This document shows positions 1 to 13,513 of a stretch of 64,000 nt of DNA, one piece after another (the first letter of the stretch is position 1; each line of letters opens with the position of its first letter). The notes beneath the pieces are model-generated. The model saw only the letters and a list, made by a program, of their open reading frames with translations. It had not been told where the DNA came from and did no database searches. Source of the stretch: Ptiloglossa arizonensis (Eukaryota > Arthropoda > Insecta > Hymenoptera > Colletidae); NCBI RefSeq assembly GCF_051014685.1, contig NW_027478872.1:248001-312000 (forward strand), in the 5' to 3' direction. The position numbers and the translations under genes were made by a program.

Positions 1-1340
1 ACTCTTGAGAAACACAAAATTTTCGCAGTTCTGATGCTCGAAATGAATAAATAGAGCGGCCTAGGGGAAAAGTACGCATACCGTTGTAATCGGGCGAGTT
101 TCTACTTTCAGATGCAACAGAAATGTTGCGGATTGGTCAATCCGTTCGCCAGATATGGCAGTTTGGAGGTAAGAAACGCTTGAGAAACTCAAAATTTTCG
201 CAGTTCTGATGCTCGAAACGAATAACTAGAACGGCCTAGGGGAAAAGTACGCATACCGTTGTAATCGGCCGAGTTTCTACTTTCTAATGCAACAGAAATT
301 TTGCGGATTAGTCAATCCGTTCGCGAGATATGGCAGTTTGGATGTAAGAAACGCTTGAGAAACTCAAAATTTTCGCAGTTCTGATGCTCGACAAGCATAA
401 CGAGAACGGTCTAGGGGAAAAGTACGCATACCGTTGTAATCGGGCGAGTTTCTATTTTCAGATGCAACAGAAATTTTGCGGATTGATCAATCCGTTCGCG
501 AGACATGGCAGTTTGTAGGTAAGAAACGCTTGAGAAACTCAACATTTTCGCAGTTCTGATGCTCGAAACGAATAACTAGAACGGCCTAGGGGAAAAGTAC
601 GCATACCGTTGTAATCGGGCGAGTTTCTACTTTCAGATGCAACAGAAATTTTGCGGATTGGTCAATCCGTTCGCGAGATATGGCAGTTTGGAGGTAAGAA
701 ACGCTTGGGAAACTCAACATTTTCGCAGTTCTGATGCTCGAAACGAATAACTAGAACGGACCAGGGGAAAAGTACGCATACCGTTGTAATCGGGCGAGTT
801 TCTACTTTCAGATGCAACAGAAATGTTGCGGATTGGTCAATCCGTTCGCCAGATATGGCAGCTTGGAGGTAAGAAACGCTTGAGAAACTCAAAATTTTCG
901 CAGTTCTGATGCTCGAAACGAATAACTAGAACGGCCTAGGGGAAAAGTACGCATACCGTTGTAATCGGGCGAGTTTCTACTTTCTAATGCAACAGAAATT
1001 TTGCGGATTAGTCAATCCGTTCGCGAGATATGGCAGTTTGGAGGTAAGAAACGCTTGAGAAACTCAAAATTTTCGCAGTTCTGATGCTCGACAAGCATAA
1101 CGAGAACGGTCTAGGGGAAAAGTACGCATACCGTTGTTATCGGGCGAGTTTCTACTTTCAGATGCAACAGAAATTTTGCGGATTGGTCAATCCGTTCGCG
1201 AGATATGGCAGTTTGTAGGTAAGAAACGCTTGAGAAACTCAAAATTTTCGCAGTTCTGATGCTCGAAACGAATAACTAGAGCGGCCTAGGGGGAAAGTAC
1301 GCATACCGTTGTAATCGGGCGAGTTTCTACTTTCAGATGC
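1..1340 (+). repeat. Segmental duplication A, copy 1
   Basis: These bases reappear at 5951-7290, 5,950 bp (34 monomers) downstream. By eye I found no difference across the stretches compared, including rare variants such as CGAAATGAATAAATAG near 40 and TCGGCCGAG near 266. The match ends where copy 1 changes to ATGCATCAGAAATTTGGCGG and copy 2 has ATGCAACAGAAATTTTGCGG. The first 320 bases are also found from 3326, 19 monomers downstream. Confidence 0.85.
479..494. repeat. Perfect 16-bp palindrome variant of the dyad
   Basis: CGGATTGATCAATCCG is a complete palindrome, created by one G-to-A change at the dyad centre, which also makes a TGATCA (BclI-type) site. It recurs in the monomers with GAGACATGG in zone I (for example about 2409, 5558, 6429, 8878, 9753, 14478 and 15703) and once in zone II near 31280. 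Confidence 0.85.
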
Positions 1341-4300
1341 ATCAGAAATTTGGCGGATTGGTCAATCCGTTCGCGAGATATGGCAGTTTGGAAGTAAGAA
1401 ACGCGAGAGAAACTCAAAATTTTCGCAGTTCTGATGCTCGAAACGATTAACTAGAACGGCCTGGGGGAAAAGTACGCACACCGTTGTAATCGGGCGAGTT
1501 TCTACTTTCAGATGCAGGAGAAATTTTGCGGATTGGTCAATCCGTTCGCGAGATATGGCAGTTTGGAGGTAAGAAACGCTCCAGAAACTCAAAATTTTCG
1601 CAGTTCTGATGCTCGAAACGACTAACTAGAACGGCCTAGGGGAAAAGTACGCATACCGTTGTAATCGGGCGACTTTCTACTTTCAGATGCAACAGAAATT
1701 TTGCGGATTGGTCAATCCGTTCGCGAGATATGGCAGTTTGGAAGTATGAAACACTTGAGAAACACAAAATTTTCGCAGTTCTGATGCTCGAAACGAATAA
1801 ATAGAGCGGCCTAGGGGAAAAGTACGCATACCGTTGTAATCGGGTGAGTTTCTACTTTCAGATGCAACAGAAATTTTGCGGATTGGTCAATCCGTTCGCG
1901 AGATATGGCAGTTTGGAAGTATGAAACACTTGAGAAACACAAAATTTTCGCAGTTCTGATGCTCGAAAAGAATAAATAGAGCGGCCTAGGGGAAAAGTAC
2001 GCATACAGTTGTAATCGGGCGAGTTTCTACTTTCAGATGCAACAGAAATGTTGCGGATTGGTCAATCCGTTCGCCAGATATGGCAGTTTGGAGGTAAGAA
2101 ACGCTTGAGAAACTCAAAATTTTCGCAGTTCTGATGCTCGAAACGAATAACTAGAACGGCCCAGGGGAAAAGTACGCAAACCGTTGTAATCGGGCGAGTT
2201 TCTACTTTCTAATGCAACAGAAATTTTGCGGATTAGTCAATCCGTTCGCGAGATATGGCAGTTTGGATGTAAGAAACGCTTGAGAAACTCAAAATTTTCG
2301 CAGTTCTGATACTCGACAAGCATAACGAGAACGGTCTAGGGGAAAAGTACGCATACCGTTGTAATCGGGCGAGTTTCTATTTTCAGATGCAACAGAAATT
2401 TTGCGGATTGATCAATCCGTTCGCGAGACATGGCAGTTTGTAGGTAAGAAACGCTTGAGAAACTCAACATTTTCGCAGTTCTGATGCTCGAAACGAATAA
2501 CTAGAACGGCCTAGGGGAAAAGTACGCATACCGTTGTAATCGGGCGAGTTTCTACTTTCAGATGCAACAGAAATTTTGCGGATTGGTCAATCCGTTCGCG
2601 AGATATGGCAGTTTGGAGGTAAGAAACGCTTGGGAAACTCAACATTTTCGCAGTTCTGATGCTCGAAACGAATAACTAGAACGGACCAGGGGAAAAGTAC
2701 GCATACCGTTGTTATCGGGCGAGTTTCTACTTTCAGATGCAACAGAAATTTTGCGGATTGGTCAATCCGTTCGCGAGATATGGCAGTTTGTAGGTAAGAA
2801 ACGCTTGAGAAACTCAAAATTTTCGCAGTTCTGATGCTCGAAACGAATAACTAGAATGGCCTAGGGGAAAAGTACGCATACCGTTGTAATCGGGCGAGTT
2901 TCTACTTTCAGATGCAACAGAAATTTTGCGGATTAGTCAATCCGTTCGCGAGATATGGCAGTTTGGAGGTAAGAAACTCTTGAGAAACTCAAAATTTTCG
3001 CAGTTCTGATGCTCGAAACGAATAACTAGAACGGCCTAGGGGAAAAGTACGCATACCGTTGTAATCGGGCGACTTTCTACTTTCAGATGCAACAGAAATT
3101 TTGCGGATTGGTCAATCCGTTCGCGAGATATGGCAGTTTGGAGGTAAGAAACGCTTGGGAAACTCAACATTTTCGCAGTTCTGATGCTCGAAACGAATAA
3201 CTAGAACGGACCAGGGGAAAAGTACGCATACCGTTGTAATCGGGCGAGTTTCTACTTTCAGATGCAACAGAAATTTTGCGGATTAGTCAATCCGTTCGCG
3301 AGATATGGCAGTTTGGAGGTAAGAAACTCTTGAGAAACACAAAATTTTCGCAGTTCTGATGCTCGAAATGAATAAATAGAGCGGCCTAGGGGAAAAGTAC
3401 GCATACCGTTGTAATCGGGCGAGTTTCTACTTTCAGATGCAACAGAAATGTTGCGGATTGGTCAATCCGTTCGCCAGATATGGCAGTTTGGAGGTAAGAA
3501 ACGCTTGAGAAACTCAAAATTTTCGCAGTTCTGATGCTCGAAACGAATAACTAGAACGGCCTAGGGGAAAAGTACGCATACCGTTGTAATCGGCCGAGTT
3601 TCTACTTTCTAATGCAACAGAAATTTTGCGGATTGGTCAATCCGTTCGCGAGATATGGCAGTTTGGAAGTAAGAAACGCTTGAGAAACTCAAAATTTTCG
3701 CAGTACTGATGCTCGAAACGAATAACTAGAACAGCCTAGGGGAAAGGTACCCATACCGTTGTAATCGGGCGAGTTTCTACTTTCAGATGCAGGAGAAATT
3801 TTGCGGATTGGCCAATCCGTTCGCGAGATATGGAAGTTTGGAGGTAAGAAACGCTCCAGAAACTCAAAATTTTCGCAGTTCTGATGCTCGAAACGAATAA
3901 CTAGAACGGACTAGGGGAAAAGTACGCATACAGTTGTAATAGGGCGAGATTCTACTTTCAGATGCAACAGAAATTTTGCGGATTGGTCAATCCGTTCGCG
4001 AGATATGGCAGTTTGGAAGTAAGAAACGCTTGAGAAACTCAAAATTGTCGCAGTACTGATGCTCGAAACGAATAACTAGAACGGCCTAGGGGAAGGGTAC
4101 CCATACCGTTGTAATCGGGAGAGTTTCTACTTTCAGATGCAACAGAAATTTTGCGGATTGGTCAATCCGTTCGCGAGATATGGTAGTTTGTAGGTAAGAA
4201 ACGCTTGAGAAACTCAAAATTTTCGCAGTTCTGATGCTCGACAAGCATAACTAGAACGGTCTAGGGGAAGAGTACGCATACCGTTGTAATCGGGCGAGTT

Positions 4301-5950
4301 TCTACTTTCAGATGCAACAGAAATTTTGCGGATTAGTCAATCCGATCGCGTGATATGGCAGTTTGGAGGTAAGAAACGCTTGAGAAACTCAAAATTTTCG
4401 CAGTTCTGATGCTCGAAACGAATAACTAGAACGGACTAGGGGAAAAGTACGCATACAGTTGTAATCGGGCAAGTTTCTACTTTCAGATGCAACAGAAATT
4501 TTGCGGATTGGTTAATCCGTTCGCGAGATATGGCAGTTTGGAGGTAAGAAACGCTTGAGAAGCTCAAAATTTTCGCAGTTCTGATGCTCGAAACCAATAA
4601 CTAGAACGGCCTAGGGGAAAAGTACGCATACCGTTGTAATCGGGCGAGTTTCTAATTTCAGATGAAACAGAAATTTTGCGGATTAGTCAATCCGTTCGCG
4701 AGATATGCCAGTTTGGAGGTAAGAAACTCTTGAGAAACTCAAAATTTTCGCAGTTCTGATGCTCGAAACGAATAACTAGAACGGCCTAGGGGAAAAGTAC
4801 GCATACCGTTGTAATCGGGCGACTTTCTACTTTCAGATGCAACAGAAATTTTGCGGATTGGTCAATCCGTTCGCGAGATATGGCAGTTTGGAAGTATGAA
4901 ACACTTGAGAAACACAAAATTTTCGCAGTTCTGATGCTCGAAAAGAATAAATAGAGCGGCCTAGGGGAAAAGTACGCATACCGTTGTAATCGGGCGAGTT
5001 TCTACTTTCAGATGCAACAGAAGTGTTGCGGATTGGTCAATCCGTTCGCCAGATATGGCAGTTTGGAGGTAAGAAACGCTTGAGAAACTCAAAATTTTCG
5101 CAGTTCTGATGCTCGAAACGAATAACTAGAACGGCCTAGGGGAAAAGTACGCATACCGTTGTAATCGGGCGAGTTTCTACTTTCAGATGCAACAGAAATG
5201 TTGCGGATTGGTCAATCCGTTCGCCAGATATGGCAGTTTGGAGGTAAGAAACGCTTGATAAACTCAAAATTTTCGCAGTTCTGATGCTCGAAACGAATAA
5301 CTAGAACGGCCTAGGGGAAAAGTACGCATACCGTTGTAATCGGGCGAGTTTCTACTTTCTAATGCAACAGAAATTTTGCGGATTAGTCAATCCGTTCGCG
5401 AGATATGGCAGTTTGGATGTAAGAAACGCTTGAGAAACTCAAAATTTTCGCAGTTCTGATGCTCGACAAGCATAACGAGAACGGTCTAGGGGAAAAGTAC
5501 GCATACCGTTGTAATAGGGCGAGTTTCTATTTTCAGATGCAACAGAAATTTTGCGGATTGATCAATCCGTTCGCGAGACATGGCAGTTTGTAGGTAAGAA
5601 ACGCTTGAGAAACTCAACATTTTCGCAGTTCTGATGCTCGAAACGAATAACTAGAACGGCCTAGGGGAAAAGTACGCATACCGTTGTAATCGGGCGAGTT
5701 TCTACTTTCAGATGCAACAGAAATTTTGCGGATTGGTCAATCCGTTCGCGAGATATGGCAGTTTGGAGGTAAGAAACGCTTGGGAAACTCAACATTTTCG
5801 CAGTTCTGATGCTCGAAACGAATAACTAGAACGGACCAGGGGAAAAGTACGCATACCGTTGTAATCGGGCGAGTTTCTACTTTCAGATGCAACAGAAATT
5901 TTGCGGATTAGTCAATCCGTTCGCGAGATATGGCAGTTTGGAGGTAAGAA

Positions 5951-7290
5951 ACTCTTGAGAAACACAAAATTTTCGCAGTTCTGATGCTCGAAATGAATAA
6001 ATAGAGCGGCCTAGGGGAAAAGTACGCATACCGTTGTAATCGGGCGAGTTTCTACTTTCAGATGCAACAGAAATGTTGCGGATTGGTCAATCCGTTCGCC
6101 AGATATGGCAGTTTGGAGGTAAGAAACGCTTGAGAAACTCAAAATTTTCGCAGTTCTGATGCTCGAAACGAATAACTAGAACGGCCTAGGGGAAAAGTAC
6201 GCATACCGTTGTAATCGGCCGAGTTTCTACTTTCTAATGCAACAGAAATTTTGCGGATTAGTCAATCCGTTCGCGAGATATGGCAGTTTGGATGTAAGAA
6301 ACGCTTGAGAAACTCAAAATTTTCGCAGTTCTGATGCTCGACAAGCATAACGAGAACGGTCTAGGGGAAAAGTACGCATACCGTTGTAATCGGGCGAGTT
6401 TCTATTTTCAGATGCAACAGAAATTTTGCGGATTGATCAATCCGTTCGCGAGACATGGCAGTTTGTAGGTAAGAAACGCTTGAGAAACTCAACATTTTCG
6501 CAGTTCTGATGCTCGAAACGAATAACTAGAACGGCCTAGGGGAAAAGTACGCATACCGTTGTAATCGGGCGAGTTTCTACTTTCAGATGCAACAGAAATT
6601 TTGCGGATTGGTCAATCCGTTCGCGAGATATGGCAGTTTGGAGGTAAGAAACGCTTGGGAAACTCAACATTTTCGCAGTTCTGATGCTCGAAACGAATAA
6701 CTAGAACGGACCAGGGGAAAAGTACGCATACCGTTGTAATCGGGCGAGTTTCTACTTTCAGATGCAACAGAAATGTTGCGGATTGGTCAATCCGTTCGCC
6801 AGATATGGCAGCTTGGAGGTAAGAAACGCTTGAGAAACTCAAAATTTTCGCAGTTCTGATGCTCGAAACGAATAACTAGAACGGCCTAGGGGAAAAGTAC
6901 GCATACCGTTGTAATCGGGCGAGTTTCTACTTTCTAATGCAACAGAAATTTTGCGGATTAGTCAATCCGTTCGCGAGATATGGCAGTTTGGAGGTAAGAA
7001 ACGCTTGAGAAACTCAAAATTTTCGCAGTTCTGATGCTCGACAAGCATAACGAGAACGGTCTAGGGGAAAAGTACGCATACCGTTGTTATCGGGCGAGTT
7101 TCTACTTTCAGATGCAACAGAAATTTTGCGGATTGGTCAATCCGTTCGCGAGATATGGCAGTTTGTAGGTAAGAAACGCTTGAGAAACTCAAAATTTTCG
7201 CAGTTCTGATGCTCGAAACGAATAACTAGAGCGGCCTAGGGGGAAAGTACGCATACCGTTGTAATCGGGCGAGTTTCTACTTTCAGATGC
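5951..7290 (+). repeat. Segmental duplication A, copy 2
   Basis: Copy of 1-1340 at a distance of 34 monomers. After the break, a trimer has been repeated before the copy-1 order resumes near 7800 (ATGCATCAGAAATTTGGCGG). Copy 2 therefore differs from copy 1 by a local three-monomer gain. Confidence 0.85.
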
Positions 7291-7906
7291 AACAGAAATT
7301 TTGCGGATTAGTCAATCCGTTCGCGAGATATGGCAGTTTGGATGTAAGAAACGCTTGAGAAACTCAAAATTTTCGCAGTTCTGATGCTCGAAACGAATAA
7401 CTAGAACGGCCTAGGGAAAAGTACGCATACCGTTGTAATCGGGCGAGTTTCTACTTTCTAATGCAACAGAAATTTTGCGGATTAGTCAATCCGTTCGCGA
7501 GATATGGCAGTTTGGAGGTAAGAAACGCTTGAGAAACTCAAAATTTTCGCAGTTCTGATGCTCGACAAGCATAACGAGAACGGTCTAGGGGAAAAGTACG
7601 CATACCGTTGTTATCGGGCGAGTTTCTACTTTCAGATGCAACAGAAATTTTGCGGATTGGTCAATCCGTTCGCGAGATATGGCAGTTTGTAGGTAAGAAA
7701 CGCTTGAGAAACTCAAAATTTTCTCAGTTCTGATGCTCGAAACGAATAACTAGAGCGGCCTAGGGGGAAAGTACGCATACCGTTGTATTCGGGCGAGTTT
7801 CTACTTTCAGATGCATCAGAAATTTGGCGGATTGGTCAATCCGTTCGCGAGATATGGCAGTTTGGAAGTAAGAAACGCGAGAGAAACTCAAAATTTTCGC
7901 AGTTCT
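6858..7906 (+). repeat. Tandem trimer duplication (525 bp x 2)
   Basis: The three monomers from 6858 to 7382 are followed by three matching ones from 7383 to 7906. Both sets share the order TTTCTAATGC monomer, class B monomer with GTTGTTATCGG, and GAGCGGCCTAGGGGGAAAG monomer. The second set has a one-base G deletion near 7416 and so spans 524 bp. The match ends partway through the third monomer. Confidence 0.8.
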
Positions 7907-8209
7907 GATGCTCGAAACGATTAACTAGAACGGCCTAGGGGAAAAGTACGCATACCGTTGTAATCGGGCGAGTTTCTACTTTCAGATGCAGGAGAAATTT
8001 TGCGGATTTGTCAATCCGTTCGCGAGATATGGCAGTTTGGAGGTAAGAAACGCCCCAGAAACTCAAAATTTTCGCAGTTCTGATGCTCGAAACGACTAAC
8101 TAGAACGGCCTAGGGGAAAAGTACGCATACCGTTGTAATCGGGCGACTTTCTACTTTCAGATGCAACAGAAATTTTGCGGATTGGTCAATCCGTTCGCGA
8201 GATATGGCA

Positions 8210-9959
8210 GTTTGGAAGTATGAAACACTTGAGAAACACAAAATTTTCGCAGTTCTGATGCTCGAAACGAATAAATAGAGCGGCCTAGGGGAAAAGTACG
8301 CATACCGTTGTAATCGGGTGAGTTTCTACTTTCAGATGCAACAGAAATTTTGCGGATTGGTCAATCCGTTCGCGAGATATGGCAGTTTGGAAGTATGAAA
8401 CACTTGAGAAACACAAAATTTTCGCAGTTCTGATGCTCGAAAAGAATAAATAGAGCGGCCTAGGGGAAAAGTACGCATACAGTTGTAATCGGGCGAGTTT
8501 CTACTTTCAGATGCAACAGAAATGTTGCGGATTGGTCAATCCGTTCGCCAGATATGGCAGTTTGGAGGTAAGAAACGCTTGAGAAACTCAAAATTTTCGC
8601 AGTTCTGATGCTCGAAACGAATAACTAGAACGGCCTAGGGGAAAAGTACGCAAACCGTTGTAATCGGGCGAGTTTCTACTTTCTAATGCAACAGAAATTT
8701 TGCGGATTAGTCAATCCGTTCGCGAGATATGGCAGTTTGGATGTAAGAAACGCTTGAGAAACTCAAAATTTTCGCAGTTCTGATACTCGACAAGCATAAC
8801 GAGAACGGTCTAGGGGAAAAGTACGCATACCGTTGTAATCGGGCGAGTTTCTATTTTCAGATGCAACAGAAATTTTGCGGATTGATCAATCCGTTCGCGA
8901 GACATGGCAGTTTGTAGGTAAGAAACGCTTGAGAAACTCAACATTTTCGCAGTTCTGATGCTCGAAACGAATAACTAGAACGGCCTAGGGGAAAAGTACG
9001 CATACCGTTGTAATCGGGCGAGTTTCTACTTTCAGATGCAACAGAAATTTTGCGGATTGGTCAATCCGTTCGCGAGATATGGCAGTTTGGAAGTATGAAA
9101 CACTTGAGAAACACAAAATTTTCGCAGTTCTGATGCTCGAAACGAATAAATAGAGCGGCCTAGGGGAAAAGTACGCATACCGTTGTAATCGGGTGAGTTT
9201 CTACTTTCAGATGCAACAGAAATTTTGCGGATTGGTCAATCCGTTCGCGAGATATGGCAGTTTGGAAGTATGAAACACTTGAGAAACACAAAATTTTCGC
9301 AGTTCTGATGCTCGAAAAGAATAAATAGAGCGGCCTAGGGGAAAAGTACGCATACAGTTGTAATCGGGCGAGTTTCTACTTTCAGATGCAACAGAAATGT
9401 TGCGGATTGGTCAATCCGTTCGCCAGATATGGCAGTTTGGAGGTAAGAAACGCTTGAGAAACTCAAAATTTTCGCAGTTCTGATGCTCGAAACGAATAAC
9501 TAGAACGGCCTAGGGGAAAAGTACGCAAACCGTTGTAATCGGGCGAGTTTCTACTTTCTAATGCAACAGAAATTTTGCGGATTAGTCAATCCGTTCGCGA
9601 GATATGGCAGTTTGGATGTAAGAAACGCTTGAGAAACTCAAAATTTTCGCAGTTCTGATACTCGACAAGCATAACGAGAACGGTCTAGGGGAAAAGTACG
9701 CATACCGTTGTAATCGGGCGAGTTTCTATTTTCAGATGCAACAGAAATTTTGCGGATTGATCAATCCGTTCGCGAGACATGGCAGTTTGTAGGTAAGAAA
9801 CGCTTGAGAAACTCAACATTTTCGCAGTTCTGATGCTCGAAACGAATAACTAGAACGGCCTAGGGGAAAAGTACGCATACCGTTGTAATCGGGCGAGTTT
9901 CTACTTTCAGATGCAACAGAAATTTTGCGGATTGGTCAATCCGTTCGCGAGATATGGCA
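8210..9959 (+). repeat. Tandem 5-mer (875 bp x 2)
   Basis: A block starting at the GTATGAAACAC monomer repeats exactly 875 bp later (TGAAACAC at 8221 and 9096). Shared rare variants include ATCGGGTGAG, GAAAAGAATAAATAG, GTACGCAAACCG and GATACTCGACAAG. The second copy switches to GGAGGTAAGAAACGCTTGGG at its end. A related block lies at about 1742-2590. Confidence 0.85.
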
Positions 9960-10648
9960 GTTTGGAGGTAAGAAACGCTTGGGAAACTCAACATTTTCGC
10001 AGTTCTGATGCTCGAAACGAATAACTAGAACGGACCAGGGGAAAAGTACGCATACCGTTGTAATCGGGCGAGTTTCTACTTTCAGATGCAACAGAAATTT
10101 TGCGGATTGGTCAATCCGTTCGCGAGATATGGCAGTTTGTAGGTAAGAAACGCTTGAGAAACTCAAAATTTTCGCAGTTCTGATGCTCGAAACGAATAAC
10201 TAGAATGGCCTAGGGGAAAAGTACGCATACCGTTGTAATCGGGCGAGTTTCTACTTTCAGATGCAACAGAAATTTTGCGGATTAGTCAATCCGTTCGCGA
10301 GATATGGCAGTTTGGAGGTAAGAAACTCTTGAGAAACTCAAAATTTTCGCAGTTCTGATGCTCGAAACGAATAACTAGAACGGCCTAGGGGAAAAGTACG
10401 CATACCGTTGTAATCGGGCGACTTTCTACTTTCAGATGCAACAGAAATTTTGCGGATTGGTCAATCCGTTCGCGAGATATGGCAGTTTGGAAGTATGATA
10501 CACTTGAGAAACACAAAATTTTCGCAGTTCTGATGCTCGAAACGAATAAATAGAGCGGCCTAGGGGAAAAGTACGCATACCGTTGTAATCGGGCGAGTTT
10601 CTACTTTCAGATGCAACAGAAATGTTGCGGATTGGTCAATCCGTTCGC
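9460..10648 (+). repeat. Segmental duplication B, copy 1
   Basis: Matches 14185-15373, 4,725 bp (27 monomers) away. Shared rare variants include GTACGCAAACCG, GATACTCGACAAG, AACTAGAATGGCC and GTATGATACAC. I noticed one clear difference, GGCAG here against GGCTG near 15208. The match ends where this copy has TTCGCCAGATATGGCAGC and the other has TTCGCGAGATATGGCAGT. Confidence 0.8.
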
Positions 10649-11441
10649 CAGATATGGCAGCTTGGAGGTAAGAAACGCTTGAGAAACTCAAAATTTTCGC
10701 AGTTCTGATGCTCGAAACGAATAACTAGAACGGCCAAGGGGAAAAGTACGCATACCGTTGTAATCGGGCGAGTTTCTACTTTCTAATGCAACAGAAATTT
10801 TGCGGATTAGTCAATCCGTTCGCGAGATATGGCAGTTTGGAGGTAAGAAACGCTTGAGAAACACAAAATTTTCGAAGTTCTGATGCTCGAAACGAATAAA
10901 TAGAGCGGCCTAGGGGAAAAGTACGCATACCGTTGTAATCGGGCGAGTTTCTACTTTCAGATGCAACAGAAATTTTGCGGATTGGTCAATCCGTTCGCCA
11001 GATATGGCAGTTTGGAGGTAAGAAACGCTTGAGAAACTCAAAATTTTCGCAGTTCTGATGCTCGAAACGAATAACTAGAACGGCCTAGGGGAAGAGTACG
11101 CATACCGTTGTAATCGGGCGAGTTTCTACTTTCAGATGCAACAGAAATTTTGCGGATTAGTCAATCCGTTCGCGAGATATGGCAGTTTGGATGTAAGAAA
11201 CGCTTGAGAAACTCAAAATTTTCGCAGTTCTGATGCTCGACAAGCATAACGAGAACGGTCTAGGGGAAAAGTACGCATACCGTTGTTATCGGGCGAGTTT
11301 CTGCTTTCAGATGCAACAGAAATTTTGCGGATTGGTCAATCCGTTCGCGAGATATGGCAGTTTGTAGGTAAGAAACGCTTGAGAAACTTAAAATTTTCGC
11401 AGTTCTGATGCTCGAAACGAATAACTAGAGCGGCCTAGGGG

Positions 11442-13513
11442 GAAAGTACGCATACCGTTGTAATCGGGCGAGTTTCTACTTTCAGATGCATCAGAAATTT
11501 GGCGGATTGGTCAATCCGTTCGCGAGATATGGCAGTTTGGAAGTAAGAAACGCGAGAGAAACTCAAAATTTTCGCAGTTCTGATGCTCGAAACGATTAAC
11601 TAGAACGGCCTAGGGGAAAAGTACGCATACCGTTGTAATCGGGCGAGTTTCTACTTTCAGATGCAGGAGAAATTTTGCGGATTGGTCAATCCGTTCGCGA
11701 GATATGGCAGTTTGGAGGTAAGAAACGCTCCAGAAACTCAAAATTTTCGCAGTTCTGATGCTCGAAACGACTAACTAGAACGGCCTAGGGGAAAAGTACG
11801 CATACCGTTGTAATCGGGCGACTTTCTACTTTCAGATGCAACAGAAATTTTGCGGATTGGTCAATCCGTTCGCCAGATATGGCAGCTTGGAGGTAAGAAA
11901 CGCTTGAGAAACTCAAAATTTTCGCAGTTCTGATGCTTGAAACGAATAACTAGAACGGCCAAGGGGAAAAGTACGCATACCGTTGTAATCGGGCGAGTTT
12001 CTACTTTCTAATGCAACAGAAATTTTGCGGATTAGTCAATCCGTTCGCGAGATATGGCAGTTTGGAGGTAAGAAACGCTTGAGAAACTCAAAATTTTCGC
12101 AGTTCTGATGCTCGACAAGCATAACGAGAACGGTCTAGGGGAAAAGTACGCATACCGTTGTAATCGGGCGACTTTCTACTTTCAGATGAAACAGAAATTT
12201 TGCGGATTGGTCAATCCGTTCGCGAGATATGGCAGTTTGGAGGTAAGAAACGCTCGAGAACCTCAAAATTTTCGCAGTTCTGATGCTCGACAAGCATAAC
12301 TAGAACGGCCTAGGGGAAAAGTACGCACACCGTTGTAATCGGGCGAGTTTCTACTTTCAGATGCAACAGAAATTTTGCGGATTGGTCAATCCGTTCGTCA
12401 GATATGGCAGTTTGGAGGTAAGAAACGCTTGAGAAACTCAAAATTTTCGCAGTTCTGATGCTCGAAACGAATAACTAGAACGGCCTAGGGGAAAAGTACG
12501 CATACCGTTGTAATCGGGCGAGTTTCTACTTTCAGATGCATCAGAAATTTGGCGGATTGGTCAATCCGTTCGCGAGATATGGCAGTTTGGAAGTAAGAAA
12601 CGCGAGAGAAACTCAAAATTTTCGCAGTTCTGATGCTCGAAACGATTAACTAGAACGGCCTAGGGGAAAAGTACGCATACCGTTGTAATCGGGCGAGTTT
12701 CTACTTTCAGATGCAGGAGAAATTTTGCGGATTGGTCAATCCGTTCGCGAGATATGGCAGTTTGGAGGTAAGAAACGCTCCAGAAACTCAAAATTTTCGC
12801 AGTTCTGATGCTCGAAACGACTAACTAGAACGGCCTAGGGGAAAAGTACGCATACCGTTGTAATCGGGCGACTTTCTACTTTCAGATGCAACAGAAATTT
12901 TGCGGATTGGTCAATCCGTTCGCCAGATATGGCAGCTTGGAGGTAAGAAACGCTTGAGAAACTCAAAATTTTCGCAGTTCTGATGCTCGAAACGAATAAC
13001 TAGAACGGCCAAGGGGAAAAGTACGCATACCGTTGTAATCGGGCGAGTTTCTACTTTCTAATGCAACAGAAATTTTACGGATTAGTCAATCCGTTCGCGA
13101 GATATGGCAGTTTGGAGGTAAGAAACGCTTGAGAAACTCAAAATTTTCGCAGTTCTGATGCTCGACAAGCATAACGAGAACGGTCTAGGGAAAAAGTACG
13201 CATACCGTTGTAATCGGGCGACTTTCTACTTTCAGATGAAACAGAAATTTTGCGGATTGGTCAATCCGTTCGCGAGATATGGCAGTTTGGAGGTAAGAAA
13301 CGCTCGAGAAACTCAAAATTTTCGCAGTTCTGATGCTCGACAAGCATAACTAGAACGGCCTAGGGGAAAAGTACGCACACCGTTGTAATCGGGCGAGTTT
13401 CTACTTTCAGATGCAACAGAAATTTTGCGGATTGGTCAATCCGTTCGCCAGATATGGCAGTTTGGAGGTAAGAAACGCTTGAGAAACTCAAAATTTTCGC
13501 AGTTCTGATGCTC
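11442..13513 (+). repeat. Tandem 6-mer (1,050 bp, nearly two copies)
   Basis: Sequence from 11442 recurs 1,050 bp later from 12492. Both copies carry, in order, ATGCATCAGAAATTTGGCGG, AACGCGAGAGAAAC, CGATTAAC, CTCCAGAAACTC, CGACTAAC, the CGCCAGAT and TTTCTAATGC monomers, and the class B unit with an open frame. A few substitutions separate them, for example GATGCTTGAAAC near 11937 against GATGCTCGAAAC, and CGTCAGAT near 12397 against CGCCAGAT. Confidence 0.85.
12107..12281 (+). repeat. Class B monomer (GACAAGCATAAC type), example
   Basis: A second monomer class replaces GAAACGAATAAC with GACAAGCATAAC and GGCCTAGG with GGTCTAGG, so it loses the CCTAGG site but keeps CTAG. Many members, including this one, also have GACTTTC in place of GAGTTTC. 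Class B units are scattered through all four zones, often directly after a monomer carrying GGATTAGTC. In this subtype CATAACGAG replaces CATAACTAG, which removes a stop codon. A plus-strand frame is then open from the ATG at monomer position 2 for 63 codons, into the next unit. The open frame is a by-product of one substitution and is not evidence for a gene. The same subtype recurs at about 13157, 51649, 51999, 53656, 54006, 55405, 55755 and 62211. Confidence 0.9.

Noticed and set aside
662..892. Many near-identical 76-codon minus-strand reading frames (also near 1362, 2587, 6612, 9936, 14661, 23061, 37405 and others)
   Set aside because: They recur at multiples of 175 bp because the repeat recurs. 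175 is not a multiple of three, so each frame crosses the monomer in two phases and stops at the same place. No start context, homology or codon pattern suggests a gene.
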